Part shown: positions 46,541 through 55,440 of the stretch, in pieces
How the letters are laid out: every line of letters begins with the position of its first letter
Position numbering within the stretch: the first letter of the stretch is position 1
DNA from: an uncultured Chloroflexota bacterium
GTDB lineage: Bacteria > Chloroflexota > Anaerolineae > Anaerolineales > Anaerolineaceae
Reading direction: 5' to 3'
Length of the DNA stretch: 64,000 bases
Assembly: GCA_902774215.1 (NCBI GenBank)
Contig: CACYHU010000001.1
Location: forward strand, 1 to 64,000
Notes under the pieces: model-generated
What the model was told of the DNA's origin: nothing
What the model saw: the letters and a program-made list of their open reading frames with translations, nothing else
Databases searched by the model: none
Position numbers and translations under genes: made by a program

Positions 46541-48564
46541 TTTTTGTTGATCAATTCGATCAGCTGTGCTTCGCTGAGAATGGGAATTCCGAGTTTTGCG
46601 GCTTTTTCGGCTTTTGATCCGGGATTATCGCCTACGACAACATAATCGGTTTTCTTTGATACACTGTCCGCACTTTTTCCCCCGTTTTCTTTGATCAAAG
46701 CTTTGATCCCTTCCCGGGAATAAGCCTGGAGAGTGCCGGTTGCCACGATATTCAAGCCGTATAGCGGCAGGTCTTTTTGTGAATCCCGGGACTGGATTTC
46801 GATTCGCGGATCCAGACCGAAATGTTTAAGCCGTTCCACGATGGTTTTATTTGAATCCTGATCAAACCAGTCGACAATTGCCTGCGCAATATTTGGCCCG
46901 ATCCCTTCGATTGATTCCAGTGTCTCTTTTTCCGCGTTCGCTATGCTGTCCACAGAGCCAAAACGATTAGCCAGTAATTCTGCCATGGCTTCGCCTACGC
47001 CGCGAATGCCGAGTGCATTGAGAAGCCTGTTTAATGGCTGCTTTTTTGATGTTTTGATCGCATCCAATAAATTATCGGCCTTTTTATCCGCAAATCCTTC
47101 CAGCGAAAGAAGTGCCTCTCTGCTAAGGGTATACAGGTCCGAAACATCGCGGACAAGATCTGCGTTTACGATCTGTTCGACGACCTTGATGCCAAGTCCG
47201 GTGATATCCATTGCTCCGCGTGAGGCGTAATGTTCCACATTCCGGATCAATTGCGCGGGGCATGAAGCATTTACACAGTATACTGCCACTTCACCTTCCA
47301 GACGTTCAGTTTTGTGGCCGCAGACAGGACAGGTCTCAGGAGCAGTGAAGGCTTTTTCATCTCCTTTACGTGCTTCGGTGATCGGCCCGATCACATACGG
47401 AATAACATCTCCCGCCCGTTTTATGAGAACACGGTCCCCGATGCGGATATCTCTGTCGCGGATGAAATCGAAATTATGCAATGTTGCCTTACTGACAGTG
47501 ACCCCGCCGCAAACGACCGGTTCAAACATTGCGAAGGGCGTCAGCACACCGGTGCGGCCGACATTGACGCCTATATTTTCGAGAATAGTCGTTACTTCCC
47601 GAGCCGGAAATTTCAATGCGATCTGACCGCGTGGATCTTTTCCGACAAAGCCCAGTGCTTCTGCCCGCGGCAGATCATCGATCTTGATAACGACGCCGTC
47701 AATATCAAAATCAATTGTTTCCCGAACCTCTGTCCAGCGGTCAAGTCCTTCCAGCATGGCTCCGAAATTATTGTAATACCGGCTTTCATTACTGACCGGG
47801 AAACCTAATTCGCGAAGATATTCAAGCCTGTCATGCTGTGTCGGAGGAACGGTTCCACCTTCATGATAAAGGATCTGATAAATATAAATGGAAAGCGGGC
47901 GCTTTGCTGTTATGTCGGAATTCTGCTGACGAAGGCTTCCTGCCGCTGTGTTGCGCGGATTAAGCCATGTTTTTTCGCCTTTTGCGATAAGTTCTTCGTT
48001 TAATTTCTCAAAATCCGAATTGAACATGAAAACTTCACCCCGGACTACAAGCACACGGGGAACACTGATTTCTGTTTTATTAACGGGGATGCGAAGCGGA
48101 ATAGATTTAATGGTGCGGACATTGGCTGTAACATCCTCACCGATAATACCGTCCCCGCGGGTTACGCCCTGAACGAGGATGCCGTTTTCATAGCGGAGGA
48201 CGATCGTGAGACCGTCGATTTTGGGCTCCAGCATGAAAGCACAGGTTTCCAGCTGCGGGTCTGTTTTGATCTGACGGTCAAACCAGGCTCTTACATCGTT
48301 TTTATTGAATGCATTGGCAAGGCTGAGCACCGGAGCCGGGTGAGGAACTTTCGCGAATTTTTCGGAAGTTACGGAACCTGCCCTCATTGTCGGTGAATCC
48401 GGGCTTACCCATTCGGGATGGACCGCTTCCATTTCCCGCAGTTCAATGAGAAGATGGTCAAATTCCGCATCGCTGATAAGAGGCGCGTCGTTGACGTGAT
48501 ATTGGTAATTATGATAATTGATCTCCTGCTTCAGCTTTTCGTAATTTTCCAGGGTAATTTCCAT
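46534..48564 (-). CDS. ligA: NAD+-dependent DNA ligase
   Basis: This replicative ligase has 676 residues from ATG 48564 (AAGGAGAAG upstream); the open frame extends 55 codons further without homology or an RBS. The nucleotidyltransferase motif MLEPKIDGLT carries the adenylated Lys115. An OB fold, the zinc finger (CPVCGHKTE ... CVNASCPAQ), helix-hairpin-helix repeats (GIRGVGEAMAELLA, ESIEGIGPNIAQAI) and a C-terminal BRCT domain follow. Confidence 0.98.
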   Translation of the reverse strand: MEITLENYEKLKQEINYHNYQYHVNDAPLISDAEFDHLLIELREMEAVHPEWVSPDSPTMRAGSVTSEKFAKVPHPAPVLSLANAFNKNDVRAWFDRQIKTDPQLETCAFMLEPKIDGLTIVLRYENGILVQGVTRGDGIIGEDVTANVRTIKSIPLRIPVNKTEISVPRVLVVRGEVFMFNSDFEKLNEELIAKGEKTWLNPRNTAAGSLRQQNSDITAKRPLSIYIYQILYHEGGTVPPTQHDRLEYLRELGFPVSNESRYYNNFGAMLEGLDRWTEVRETIDFDIDGVVIKIDDLPRAEALGFVGKDPRGQIALKFPAREVTTILENIGVNVGRTGVLTPFAMFEPVVCGGVTVSKATLHNFDFIRDRDIRIGDRVLIKRAGDVIPYVIGPITEARKGDEKAFTAPETCPVCGHKTERLEGEVAVYCVNASCPAQLIRNVEHYASRGAMDITGLGIKVVEQIVNADLVRDVSDLYTLSREALLSLEGFADKKADNLLDAIKTSKKQPLNRLLNALGIRGVGEAMAELLANRFGSVDSIANAEKETLESIEGIGPNIAQAIVDWFDQDSNKTIVERLKHFGLDPRIEIQSRDSQKDLPLYGLNIVATGTLQAYSREGIKALIKENGGKSADSVSKKTDYVVVGDNPGSKAEKAAKLGIPILSEAQLIELINKNQ

Positions 48565-48605
48565 TTTCTTCTCCTTGCATTGATATCGGTGCCTTATTTC
48601 AGCTA

Positions 48606-48633
48606 TTGCCTGACAGCTAAAATCAATTATAAT
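48606..48633 (+). promoter_or_regulatory. Promoter of purine nucleoside phosphorylase gene
   Basis: TTGCCT (48606-48611), a 16-base spacer and TATAAT (48628-48633), then GAGGAG directly before ATG 48665. Confidence 0.6.
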
Positions 48634-48664
48634 AGAAATATAACGTAAATTAGAGGAGAAAAAG

Positions 48665-49516
48665 ATGCGTACATATTCTTTTGCTGAGTATAAGGATGCT
48701 GCCGATGTCATCAAAAGCCGGATCAGCATCGTGCCGGAAATTGGATTGGTTCTTGGGTCCGGACTGGGACAGCTGGCCGATGAGGTCGAGGGTATTGAGC
48801 CGGGGACAGATCCTGTAATTATTGATTATAAAGATATTCCCGGTTGGCCTGCATCAACAGTTTTTGGGCATAAAGGCCGTTTGGTTATCGGTAAACTTGG
48901 CGGCAGAAACGTTGTTGTCCAACAGGGGCGTGCGCATTTTTATGAAGGATATTCCCTGTCGGAAGTGACATTTGCCGTTCGTGTAATGAAGCTCCTGGGC
49001 GTGAATACGCTTGTATTGACCAATGCCGCAGGCGGTTTGAATGTTTTCTTCCATCCGGGCGACATTATGCTGATCACAGACCACATCGGTTTTGCCGGTA
49101 TGGCGGGGAATAATCCGCTTTGCGGTCCAAACATGGAAGAATTCGGTACGCGATTCCCGGATATGTCACAGGCTTATGACCGTGAGTATATTCAGCTTGC
49201 GAAAGCTGCCGCTGTTCGGAAAGGTGTGCCCGTTCAGAGCGGTGTATATGTCTGGCTCAGCGGTCCTTCTTTCGAAACTCCTGCTGAAGTGCGGATGCTG
49301 CGTGCAATGGGTGGAGACGCGGTCGGAATGTCAACGGTTCCGGAGGTTATCGCAGCGCGTCACTGCGGAATGCGGGTCCTGGGCTTTTCCGGAATTACCA
49401 ATAAAAACAGTGACAATGGTGAGGCTATGACAACGCATGAAGAGGTCCTTGAGGCTGCCAATGTAATCGGACCGAAAATTATTACGATCCTGAAAGAGAT
49501 CCTGCCGGATTTGTAA
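48665..49516 (+). CDS. Purine nucleoside phosphorylase
   Basis: This trimeric (PNP I, inosine/guanosine-type) phosphorylase has 283 residues. It splits purine nucleosides with phosphate for base salvage. LVLGSGLGQLADEVE, FGHKGRLVIGKLGG, QGRAHFYEGYSL and TNAAGGLN are family blocks, and MGGDAVGMSTVPEVIAARHCG and GFSGITNKNSDN complete the active site. The Asn in the last block marks the 6-oxopurine-specific type. It is transcribed alone, with its own promoter and terminator. Confidence 0.96.
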   Translation: MRTYSFAEYKDAADVIKSRISIVPEIGLVLGSGLGQLADEVEGIEPGTDPVIIDYKDIPGWPASTVFGHKGRLVIGKLGGRNVVVQQGRAHFYEGYSLSEVTFAVRVMKLLGVNTLVLTNAAGGLNVFFHPGDIMLITDHIGFAGMAGNNPLCGPNMEEFGTRFPDMSQAYDREYIQLAKAAAVRKGVPVQSGVYVWLSGPSFETPAEVRMLRAMGGDAVGMSTVPEVIAARHCGMRVLGFSGITNKNSDNGEAMTTHEEVLEAANVIGPKIITILKEILPDL

Positions 49517-49550
49517 TTTTTTCGATTAGTAATTTTGTATAGATCAGAAC

Positions 49551-49589
49551 AAGGCTGCTGCAAATAAAAGTGTGCGGCAGCCTTTTTTT
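49551..49589 (+). terminator. Terminator after purine nucleoside phosphorylase
   Basis: AAGGCTGC (49551-49558) pairs with GCAGCC (49577-49582) plus neighbouring pairs, followed by seven T residues. Confidence 0.9.
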
Positions 49590-49754
49590 GAACAGGTCTT
49601 TTTATTCAAAAGGCAGAAATGAGATATTGACAAGAGCATTCCGGAATCAGGATCAAAAGCAAAATTCCATATGAATACTTCTGCCGGGAGTGGTTTGTTG
49701 TAAACATCCCGTTTGAAATACCTGATTTCCGATTTAATACTGATTAATCCCGCG

Positions 49755-51185
49755 TTATTTGAATTGCCACATGACCTCACGAATATGATCCAGTGTCTCC
49801 GGGTAGTATGCAGTGAAGTTGAAATCGTATGGGACAAAATAAAGGAGAACAGCTGTCAGGATCGTTATGACAGATAGAATCGTAAAAACAATATTATATC
49901 TGCGTGCTGATGTTTCCCCGGTTTCATTGTAGAAAAACCCTGCAGTCAGGAAGGTGGATACAGCCAGCAGGTAATTTATATCAAAATGGTATCTTTCCTC
50001 GATTTTTGGGGACATCGCTATTTCAACGAGGGTGATGAGAAAGAGTATGATGCACGCTGTGTACAGTACAAAAAGCAAATTATTCTTTTTCAGCCTTGCT
50101 CTGATCGAATTTGAAAACAGCAGGGCGCCGATTGTTATGAGAAAAATCGGAAATTCAAAGAATATCCCGCTGTGCTGTACATAGGGGAAAACCTTTGTAA
50201 GTTCGTTTGTGGCAAGAAACATTTTTACGAATCCGTTGAATTGTTTCATCGGACCAAGTCCGTTGATCAGGCTGTATTCCTGTTGATCCCAATTGGATAA
50301 CTGGTATTTCTGCCCAAATTCAAACGGATCCTCAAACCGGGCATAGTTATACAGCATCAAAAGTGTTCCGATAATGATGTAGGGCAGCGCGATTAATATT
50401 ATTTTCCGCCATTCTTTTTTCCCGACACTGTTCGTTTTCAGAAAAGCAGCAAAGAGCGGGAAAGCAATTATGTTAGCAATCGCGACCGGTGGTCTGCACC
50501 CAAAAGCGAGGGCACCGAATAAAGCTCCAATGACTGCAAACAGAATCCGTTTATTAAAAATCAAATCATCATAGACAGCCCGGAAATAAAAATATATACT
50601 CCAGACCATCATACAAACTGCAGAAGATATTGCTGTGCAGTATAAAGCCGGTGTATCGGAAAAATACCATACAGAGGTAAGTGCGAATGCTGTAGATAGT
50701 GCCGCAGTTGTAAATCCACCCATCTTTTGGAAAAATTTTTTTCGGAGAAACCCTGTTATGCAAAATATTCCAATAATTATGCAGGCTGTAAAGAGCTGGG
50801 TGGCGTGATATGAGGCCAGGTTTCTTCCAAAAATCAGGCGGAACGGAATAAAAACCAATATGGCGGGAACAACTCCAAAATACATATAGTAATGCCCTTT
50901 ATAATAGGCATGATCAAATTTGTAATCTACATCATGTTCTCTGCGGCTCTCCGGATCATAGGGGTTTTCAAGTGCCATTAATTCAGGGCTGACCTCTATG
51001 TCCATATAGAGATGCCCGTTTAATAAGGATTCAGCCATTACTTCATATTGATTCCTGTGCTGTGCTATTTTCCCGTTCCAGACAGGGCTTAGATTCATAG
51101 GCCAGATACAGGTAACGATAATGATGAAGACCCAGATAAAGAGGAGAATTTTTTTGAAATCGATATTTTTCAAAATGTTTTTCAT
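49755..51185 (-). CDS. Polytopic membrane protein, possible GT-C glycosyltransferase
   Basis: This 476-residue protein has about eleven membrane helices and a large first outside loop (about residues 30-100, with EVMAESLLNGHLYMDIEVSPE and DVDYKFDHAYYKGHYYMYFG). Tyr/His/Asp-rich first loops of this kind are typical of GT-C enzymes that use lipid-linked sugars; an EVS/DVD-type acidic motif is a possible catalytic site. The substrate is unknown and no sugar-nucleotide gene is adjacent. Confidence 0.6.
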   Translation of the reverse strand: MKNILKNIDFKKILLFIWVFIIIVTCIWPMNLSPVWNGKIAQHRNQYEVMAESLLNGHLYMDIEVSPELMALENPYDPESRREHDVDYKFDHAYYKGHYYMYFGVVPAILVFIPFRLIFGRNLASYHATQLFTACIIIGIFCITGFLRKKFFQKMGGFTTAALSTAFALTSVWYFSDTPALYCTAISSAVCMMVWSIYFYFRAVYDDLIFNKRILFAVIGALFGALAFGCRPPVAIANIIAFPLFAAFLKTNSVGKKEWRKIILIALPYIIIGTLLMLYNYARFEDPFEFGQKYQLSNWDQQEYSLINGLGPMKQFNGFVKMFLATNELTKVFPYVQHSGIFFEFPIFLITIGALLFSNSIRARLKKNNLLFVLYTACIILFLITLVEIAMSPKIEERYHFDINYLLAVSTFLTAGFFYNETGETSARRYNIVFTILSVITILTAVLLYFVPYDFNFTAYYPETLDHIREVMWQFK

Positions 51186-51395
51186 AGGTTCGTTTTCCGT
51201 TTTTTAGTGTATTGTATCATAATCGGGAAATCGCAGTTTATATATCTCAATAATTCTCTGAAATCTGAAAGGATCGCAATGATATATCCGGACCGCCGGA
51301 AAAGCACGCTGAAGGATACAAAAAACGATGCGGCAGATACAACTGAATACTGTTATGTACAGACAATGAATTTTCGTCTTTTTTTATTAATGGTC

Positions 51396-51424
51396 TTCAC
51401 AAAAATCAAAAATTCTGTTAAAAT
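51396..51424 (+). promoter_or_regulatory. Promoter of the candidate 6S RNA
   Basis: TTCACA (51396-51401), 17-base spacer, TAAAAT (51419-51424). The predicted start, 7 bases later near 51431-51432, coincides with the first base of the terminal stem of the RNA. The remaining 51186-51395 holds no gene I can support. Confidence 0.6.
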
Positions 51425-51431
51425 AATTGTT

Positions 51432-51613
51432 AACCCTGGTGTGTTCGGGAGGCTGCAGATAACGTTTTGAGCCAACACCTTAGAAATCGGAGTTCTTCTT
51501 GATTCATTGACAATGCGATAGGCCCGAGCCAAGGCAGCGTCAGTGCGGGGAACACCATCCTGCGTATTGCAGGTTCAAAAACAATGCAGATATCGGCACG
51601 TTGGGGGTTTTTT
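51432..51613 (+). ncRNA. ssrS: Structured non-coding RNA, probably 6S RNA
   Basis: This free-standing region of about 182 bases has no coding potential but strong RNA architecture. Its two ends pair: AACCCTGGTGTG (51432-51443) with CACGTTGGGGGTT (to 51609), about 12 pairs with one bulge and some G-U, followed by a T-run to 51613. Inside, CATTG pairs with CAATG and CAATGCG with CGTATTG, making one long irregular hairpin with an unpaired middle. That is the general 6S RNA plan, mimicking an open promoter for RNA polymerase holoenzyme. The 5' part (GTGTGTTCGGGAGGCT ... GAGCCAACACCTTAG) resembles Gram-positive 6S RNAs as I remember them. The promoter fits exactly. Another structured RNA cannot be excluded. 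Confidence 0.55.
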
Positions 51614-51642
51614 ATAAGAAATCTGAAATAAGATATAAGCTT

Positions 51643-52833
51643 TTATCTTGTTTTTCGGTTTCTTATTTTTGTTAATTTATCTGCTTTAGACCATATCCCG
51701 ATCGTTTCATCTTTTTCTATGAGATCTATGGCCAGAGAACGGTAAAACTCAGATTTTTCGTTGTCTTTAATTTTCAGATAGTATATCATCAGTTTTTCTG
51801 CTGCTTCATGATCGCCTGCGGCAGCGAGTTCACTGAATATTTCCAGTGCTTTTTCGGATTCCCCGTTTCTTTGTAATTTTGAGGCTAACGCCTTTTTTTC
51901 TTTCAGGGATAAATTGTTCAGATCGGCGATAATTCTTCCTGAAAAAAATTTCAGGTTATGTTTCATCAGTGCAGTTTCCGAGACATTGTTTATTTTCCAA
52001 AGATCAGGATCTTTTTCTGCATTTATTACGAGATCGTTCAGATATAGTAAAAATGCGGAGAGACTGATGACGTCGATCTGATTATGATAAGCCACACCCG
52101 CGATATGCGAGGCGTCTCCGTCACGTAAAAAATCACGGTATAATTCCGGCGCAAGATAGCCCGGAACTTCTTCATCACCGCGCTGAAGCTTTAGAACATA
52201 GTGTTCGATGTTGGATAAATTGACAGCTCCGAGGGCAGGTTTCCAGTATCGGCGGGTTAATTTCAGCAAATCACAATGTGTTATCGATTTCGTAAAATCC
52301 GGCATGAGATGAAAATGTATTCTGCTTTGGAGCATCGGGATATCAAAGCTTTTTCCATTGTAGGAAAGAAGTATCGGGAACCTGCTGAATATCAGTTCCG
52401 TTTGACGCAGAAAAGCTTTTTCCGCACTCAGGTCCGGAAGGATAAGCTGGTCGACTATGTAGTTTTCGGCTTCAAAATATCCAAGTCCCAGCATAAAAAT
52501 AAAGCTTCCGCTTCCGTTTGAGAGTCCTGAGGTTTCTGTGTCAAAGGCAAGGGTTTCTTCCTTTCTGTTTACAGAAATTTCCATCATCGAATTAAAAAGC
52601 GGAGCGTTTATTATTTCTTTCTCCATGTTTATTTCGCCATGAGGTTTGCTGAGCGGCTGTTTGATCCGGTTGATAAAAGCATAGCCGTGATCATTTTCGA
52701 CGATAATACCGTTGGGAAATGTTTTCATCAATGCATCCATCTGCTCCGATGGTTTTTTTGCTGTAATTTTTATTGTTTCAGGAAACCCTTTCGTCACACC
52801 AAGATCTCTAAGACGGGATAAAATATCACTCAT
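51643..52833 (-). CDS. mrfB: MrfB/YprB-like DEDDh exonuclease with TPR-like tail
   Basis: This 396-residue RNase H-like exonuclease matches YprB/MrfB, the 3'-5' exonuclease partner in UvrA-independent mitomycin-lesion repair in Bacillus. The start at ATG 52833 overlaps the helicase stop by 8 bases. Catalytic residues are in AFDTETSGL (Asp98, Glu100), YNGKSFDIPML (Asp164) and AYHNQIDVISL (His250, Asp254). The C-terminus (about 300-396) has TPR-like helices (GESEKALEIFSELAAAGDHEAAEKLMI). With the upstream helicase it forms a two-gene repair operon. Confidence 0.88.
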   Translation of the reverse strand: MSDILSRLRDLGVTKGFPETIKITAKKPSEQMDALMKTFPNGIIVENDHGYAFINRIKQPLSKPHGEINMEKEIINAPLFNSMMEISVNRKEETLAFDTETSGLSNGSGSFIFMLGLGYFEAENYIVDQLILPDLSAEKAFLRQTELIFSRFPILLSYNGKSFDIPMLQSRIHFHLMPDFTKSITHCDLLKLTRRYWKPALGAVNLSNIEHYVLKLQRGDEEVPGYLAPELYRDFLRDGDASHIAGVAYHNQIDVISLSAFLLYLNDLVINAEKDPDLWKINNVSETALMKHNLKFFSGRIIADLNNLSLKEKKALASKLQRNGESEKALEIFSELAAAGDHEAAEKLMIYYLKIKDNEKSEFYRSLAIDLIEKDETIGIWSKADKLTKIRNRKTR

Positions 52834-55300
52834 TTTTCGCAGCTCCGATCCCGGTCCCGATTGCAAGAGCTTCCGCTTTCCCGCCAATGCCATTTTCACC
52901 TGCCGCTCCGATGCATCCGGGACATCCATCATTACAGGGGCAATTCCGGATGAGGCTGATAACTGCTTCGTTGATTTCATCGAAACGATCCGCAATAGAC
53001 TGTGATAACCCTATCCCTCCCGGGATGTTTTCGTATAGATATACGGCCGATCTTCCGTTAAATTCTGCACAGTCCTGCTCAACGGATATGCTGATATCTC
53101 CTGAGTCGCATTCTGTAAATAATGCTGCTAACTGATGAAACGCAGCTGCATAACCTGCCAGTCCGCTGCGTAATTGTACATTCTGTTCAACACGCCGATG
53201 GCAATCCGGACAGAGTGTGATCAGGTTTGACGGATCGTTAGCCTTTGTTTTATCTGTGAAAGTCCTGTATGGCTGTATATGATGCACATGAAGTGTAGAT
53301 ATGCTGCCTTTTGTGTGACAGAGTGTGCATTCGTTATGATCACGTTCTATTATGAATTTACGTATGACAGACCAGTTTTTACCGTAATCATTTTTGTCGG
53401 AATTCCAAAACAAAGCATCACGAAGCTCATCACGGAACACTTCATTGAGAACGATCACAAAGGCGTTTGTCTCAAGTGATTCTTCAGGCATGTCCAGAGG
53501 AATTATTTCAAGTGTCTGGCGGGTTTCATTGTCAATTTTTTTATAACTGACTACCTGAGATCTGACCGTAACGTTTGCTGTGATCATTTCTGCTTTCGCG
53601 GTATTTTCAGATGTAAGGATCTCATTGACAGTAATGTGAGATTCTTTTTGCGCCTCAGTTGAGTAACTTGCTGAAAATCGTTTCGCTGCCGCAGTATTGC
53701 TTTGCAAATCAAGATCTTTGATCAGGTAGGAAATTCCGTTATGGTAATATATAGCTCCGGGATGGATCATCCAGTATGCGGATGACTGATCGATTTCACC
53801 AATTAATTCCGGTTTGCCTGATTCATCACTGATAATACCGATCCTGTGCAGCCCTGCATTCCGCAGGGAAACGGTTGACTGGGGAAGTCCGCTGTCCATC
53901 CAATAATAATGACTGCCGCTGAAACGTGCTATTCCCTGCGCTGCAAAATAGTTCAAAAGATCCTGTGTCTCTTCAAGGCTGAGATTGCCGTATGTTTCCT
54001 GATTGGAAAAAGGTATTTCAAATAAGGAACACTGCAGATGCTGGAGAAGGATAAGTAAATTATCAGGATCGATCAGCACCGGTTCATACTTTTTCCGGAA
54101 AATATATTCCGGATGATTGATAATATATTGATCGGTTGGCGTTTGTGATGCGATAAGTATAAAACTGGAACTGCCTTTTCTGCGGCCTGCTCTTCCCTGA
54201 CGCTGCATTAATGAAGAAATTGATCCGGGATAGCCAATCGATATCACTGCGTCTATTCCACCAATATCCATGCCTAATTCAAGCGCATTCGTGGATGCGA
54301 TACATCGTTTTTCGCCTGATTTGAGGCCATACTCGATTTCTCTGCGTTCACGTGCCAGATATCCGGAACGGTATCCGGAAGCATCAATTTTATAATCACG
54401 CAGTCTTCGTACAGTAAATTCTACAGATTGTCTTGATTGACAGAATAATAATAGCTGGCGGTTTTTTTCAAGCAGATATCCGGCAGTTTTGGCTGCCGTG
54501 GAAATGACGCCTGCACGAAGCTGAAGTTCTTCATTTATGACGGGCGGATTCAGAAAAACGATCTCCTGCTTGCCATGACCGGAAAAATCTTCTTCCACAA
54601 CGGTAAAATGTTCGTCAGTAAGTTTTTCAGCCAGTGCATTGCTGTTGGATAATGTGGCACTGCAAAAAATGAACTGAGGTACGGTGCCGTAGTGTTTTGC
54701 AATTCGTTTCAGCCTTCTGATCACGTTCGCTATATGAGAGCCAAATACGCCTTTATATATATGGATCTCATCCAAAATCAGATATTTCAGGTGTGAAAAA
54801 AAATCACTCCATCCGGTGTGATACGGCAGTATCCCCATATGCAGCATATCCGGGTTTGTAAGAATGATCCGTGCTTTTGAGCGGATCAGACTGCGCTGGT
54901 TTTTGTTTGTGTCTCCATCATAAATTGCAATTTTGTCTGCCTTTTCCGGGAAAATAAGCGATAAGGTTTTATACTGGTCCTGAGTCAGCGCCTTTGTCGG
55001 ATATACAAGGATCGCTGTGGAGACATCATCTGACAGAAGCATTTCGATAAGCGGAATCTGATAACAGAGGCTCTTCCCGCTGGAAGTCCCCGTGGAAATA
55101 ACCACATTTTCAAGATTATAGATGGATTCAATAGCTTTTCTCTGGTGATGATAGAGAAGGCATATATGCTGGTTTGATAGCAGGGATATCGTTTTGTCAT
55201 TCAGCCATTCAGGAACAGGGACATATACGGGATCCTTTTTCATTGCTGTTGTTTTATAGGTTATTTCACCAAAATCAGAAAGGGATTGTTCTGAAGCCAT
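52826..55300 (-). CDS. mrfA: MrfA/YprA-like DEAD/DEAH helicase with embedded HNH motif
   Basis: This is an 824-residue superfamily 2 helicase of the YprA/MrfA type with DUF1998. Walker A is TGTSSGKS (about 70-77), the Walker B box DEIH (177-180), motif III SATLSNS, motif VI QRQGRAGRRKG. The C-terminal four-Cys cluster CPCNDGCPGC (787-796) is typical of MrfA. Unusually, residues about 641-704 form an HNH endonuclease signature: Cys658/Cys661, HVHH (671-674), Asn692, and CPDCH (Cys697, Cys700, His701). It splits the DUF1998 part and accounts for the extra length over Bacillus MrfA (about 750). Substrate lesions here are unknown. Confidence 0.88.
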   Translation of the reverse strand: MASEQSLSDFGEITYKTTAMKKDPVYVPVPEWLNDKTISLLSNQHICLLYHHQRKAIESIYNLENVVISTGTSSGKSLCYQIPLIEMLLSDDVSTAILVYPTKALTQDQYKTLSLIFPEKADKIAIYDGDTNKNQRSLIRSKARIILTNPDMLHMGILPYHTGWSDFFSHLKYLILDEIHIYKGVFGSHIANVIRRLKRIAKHYGTVPQFIFCSATLSNSNALAEKLTDEHFTVVEEDFSGHGKQEIVFLNPPVINEELQLRAGVISTAAKTAGYLLEKNRQLLLFCQSRQSVEFTVRRLRDYKIDASGYRSGYLARERREIEYGLKSGEKRCIASTNALELGMDIGGIDAVISIGYPGSISSLMQRQGRAGRRKGSSSFILIASQTPTDQYIINHPEYIFRKKYEPVLIDPDNLLILLQHLQCSLFEIPFSNQETYGNLSLEETQDLLNYFAAQGIARFSGSHYYWMDSGLPQSTVSLRNAGLHRIGIISDESGKPELIGEIDQSSAYWMIHPGAIYYHNGISYLIKDLDLQSNTAAAKRFSASYSTEAQKESHITVNEILTSENTAKAEMITANVTVRSQVVSYKKIDNETRQTLEIIPLDMPEESLETNAFVIVLNEVFRDELRDALFWNSDKNDYGKNWSVIRKFIIERDHNECTLCHTKGSISTLHVHHIQPYRTFTDKTKANDPSNLITLCPDCHRRVEQNVQLRSGLAGYAAAFHQLAALFTECDSGDISISVEQDCAEFNGRSAVYLYENIPGGIGLSQSIADRFDEINEAVISLIRNCPCNDGCPGCIGAAGENGIGGKAEALAIGTGIGAAKNE

Positions 55301-55373
55301 TGCTGATCTCCTGTCTAATTATATAATTTTAATCAAATAATCCTGAAAAATGCCTTTTATCATTTAAAAATAC

Positions 55374-55401
55374 TTGATTTATTTTTTTCACATGTTATAA
55401 T
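55374..55401 (+). promoter_or_regulatory. Promoter of the FHA-domain gene
   Basis: TTGATT (55374-55379), 16-base spacer, TATAAT (55396-55401), about 40 bases before ATG 55441, which has AAGGGAT as its ribosome-binding site. Confidence 0.7.
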
Positions 55402-55440
55402 GTATTTCAGGTCTATAAACATATCTATAAGGGATAAAGA

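Noticed and set aside
48565..48729. 55-codon N-terminal extension of LigA
   Set aside because: It lacks an RBS and ligase homology; ATG 48564 has AAGGAG at proper distance and gives the standard N-terminus.
51207..51470. An 87-codon frame upstream of the candidate 6S RNA
   Set aside because: No RBS and no protein pattern. It runs across the predicted promoter and into the structured RNA.
51432..51613. tmRNA, RNase P RNA or SRP RNA as identity of the structured RNA
   Set aside because: The tRNA-like ends of tmRNA, the conserved GAGGAAAGTCC block of RNase P RNA and the GGAAGGAAGCAGC loop of SRP RNA are all absent.
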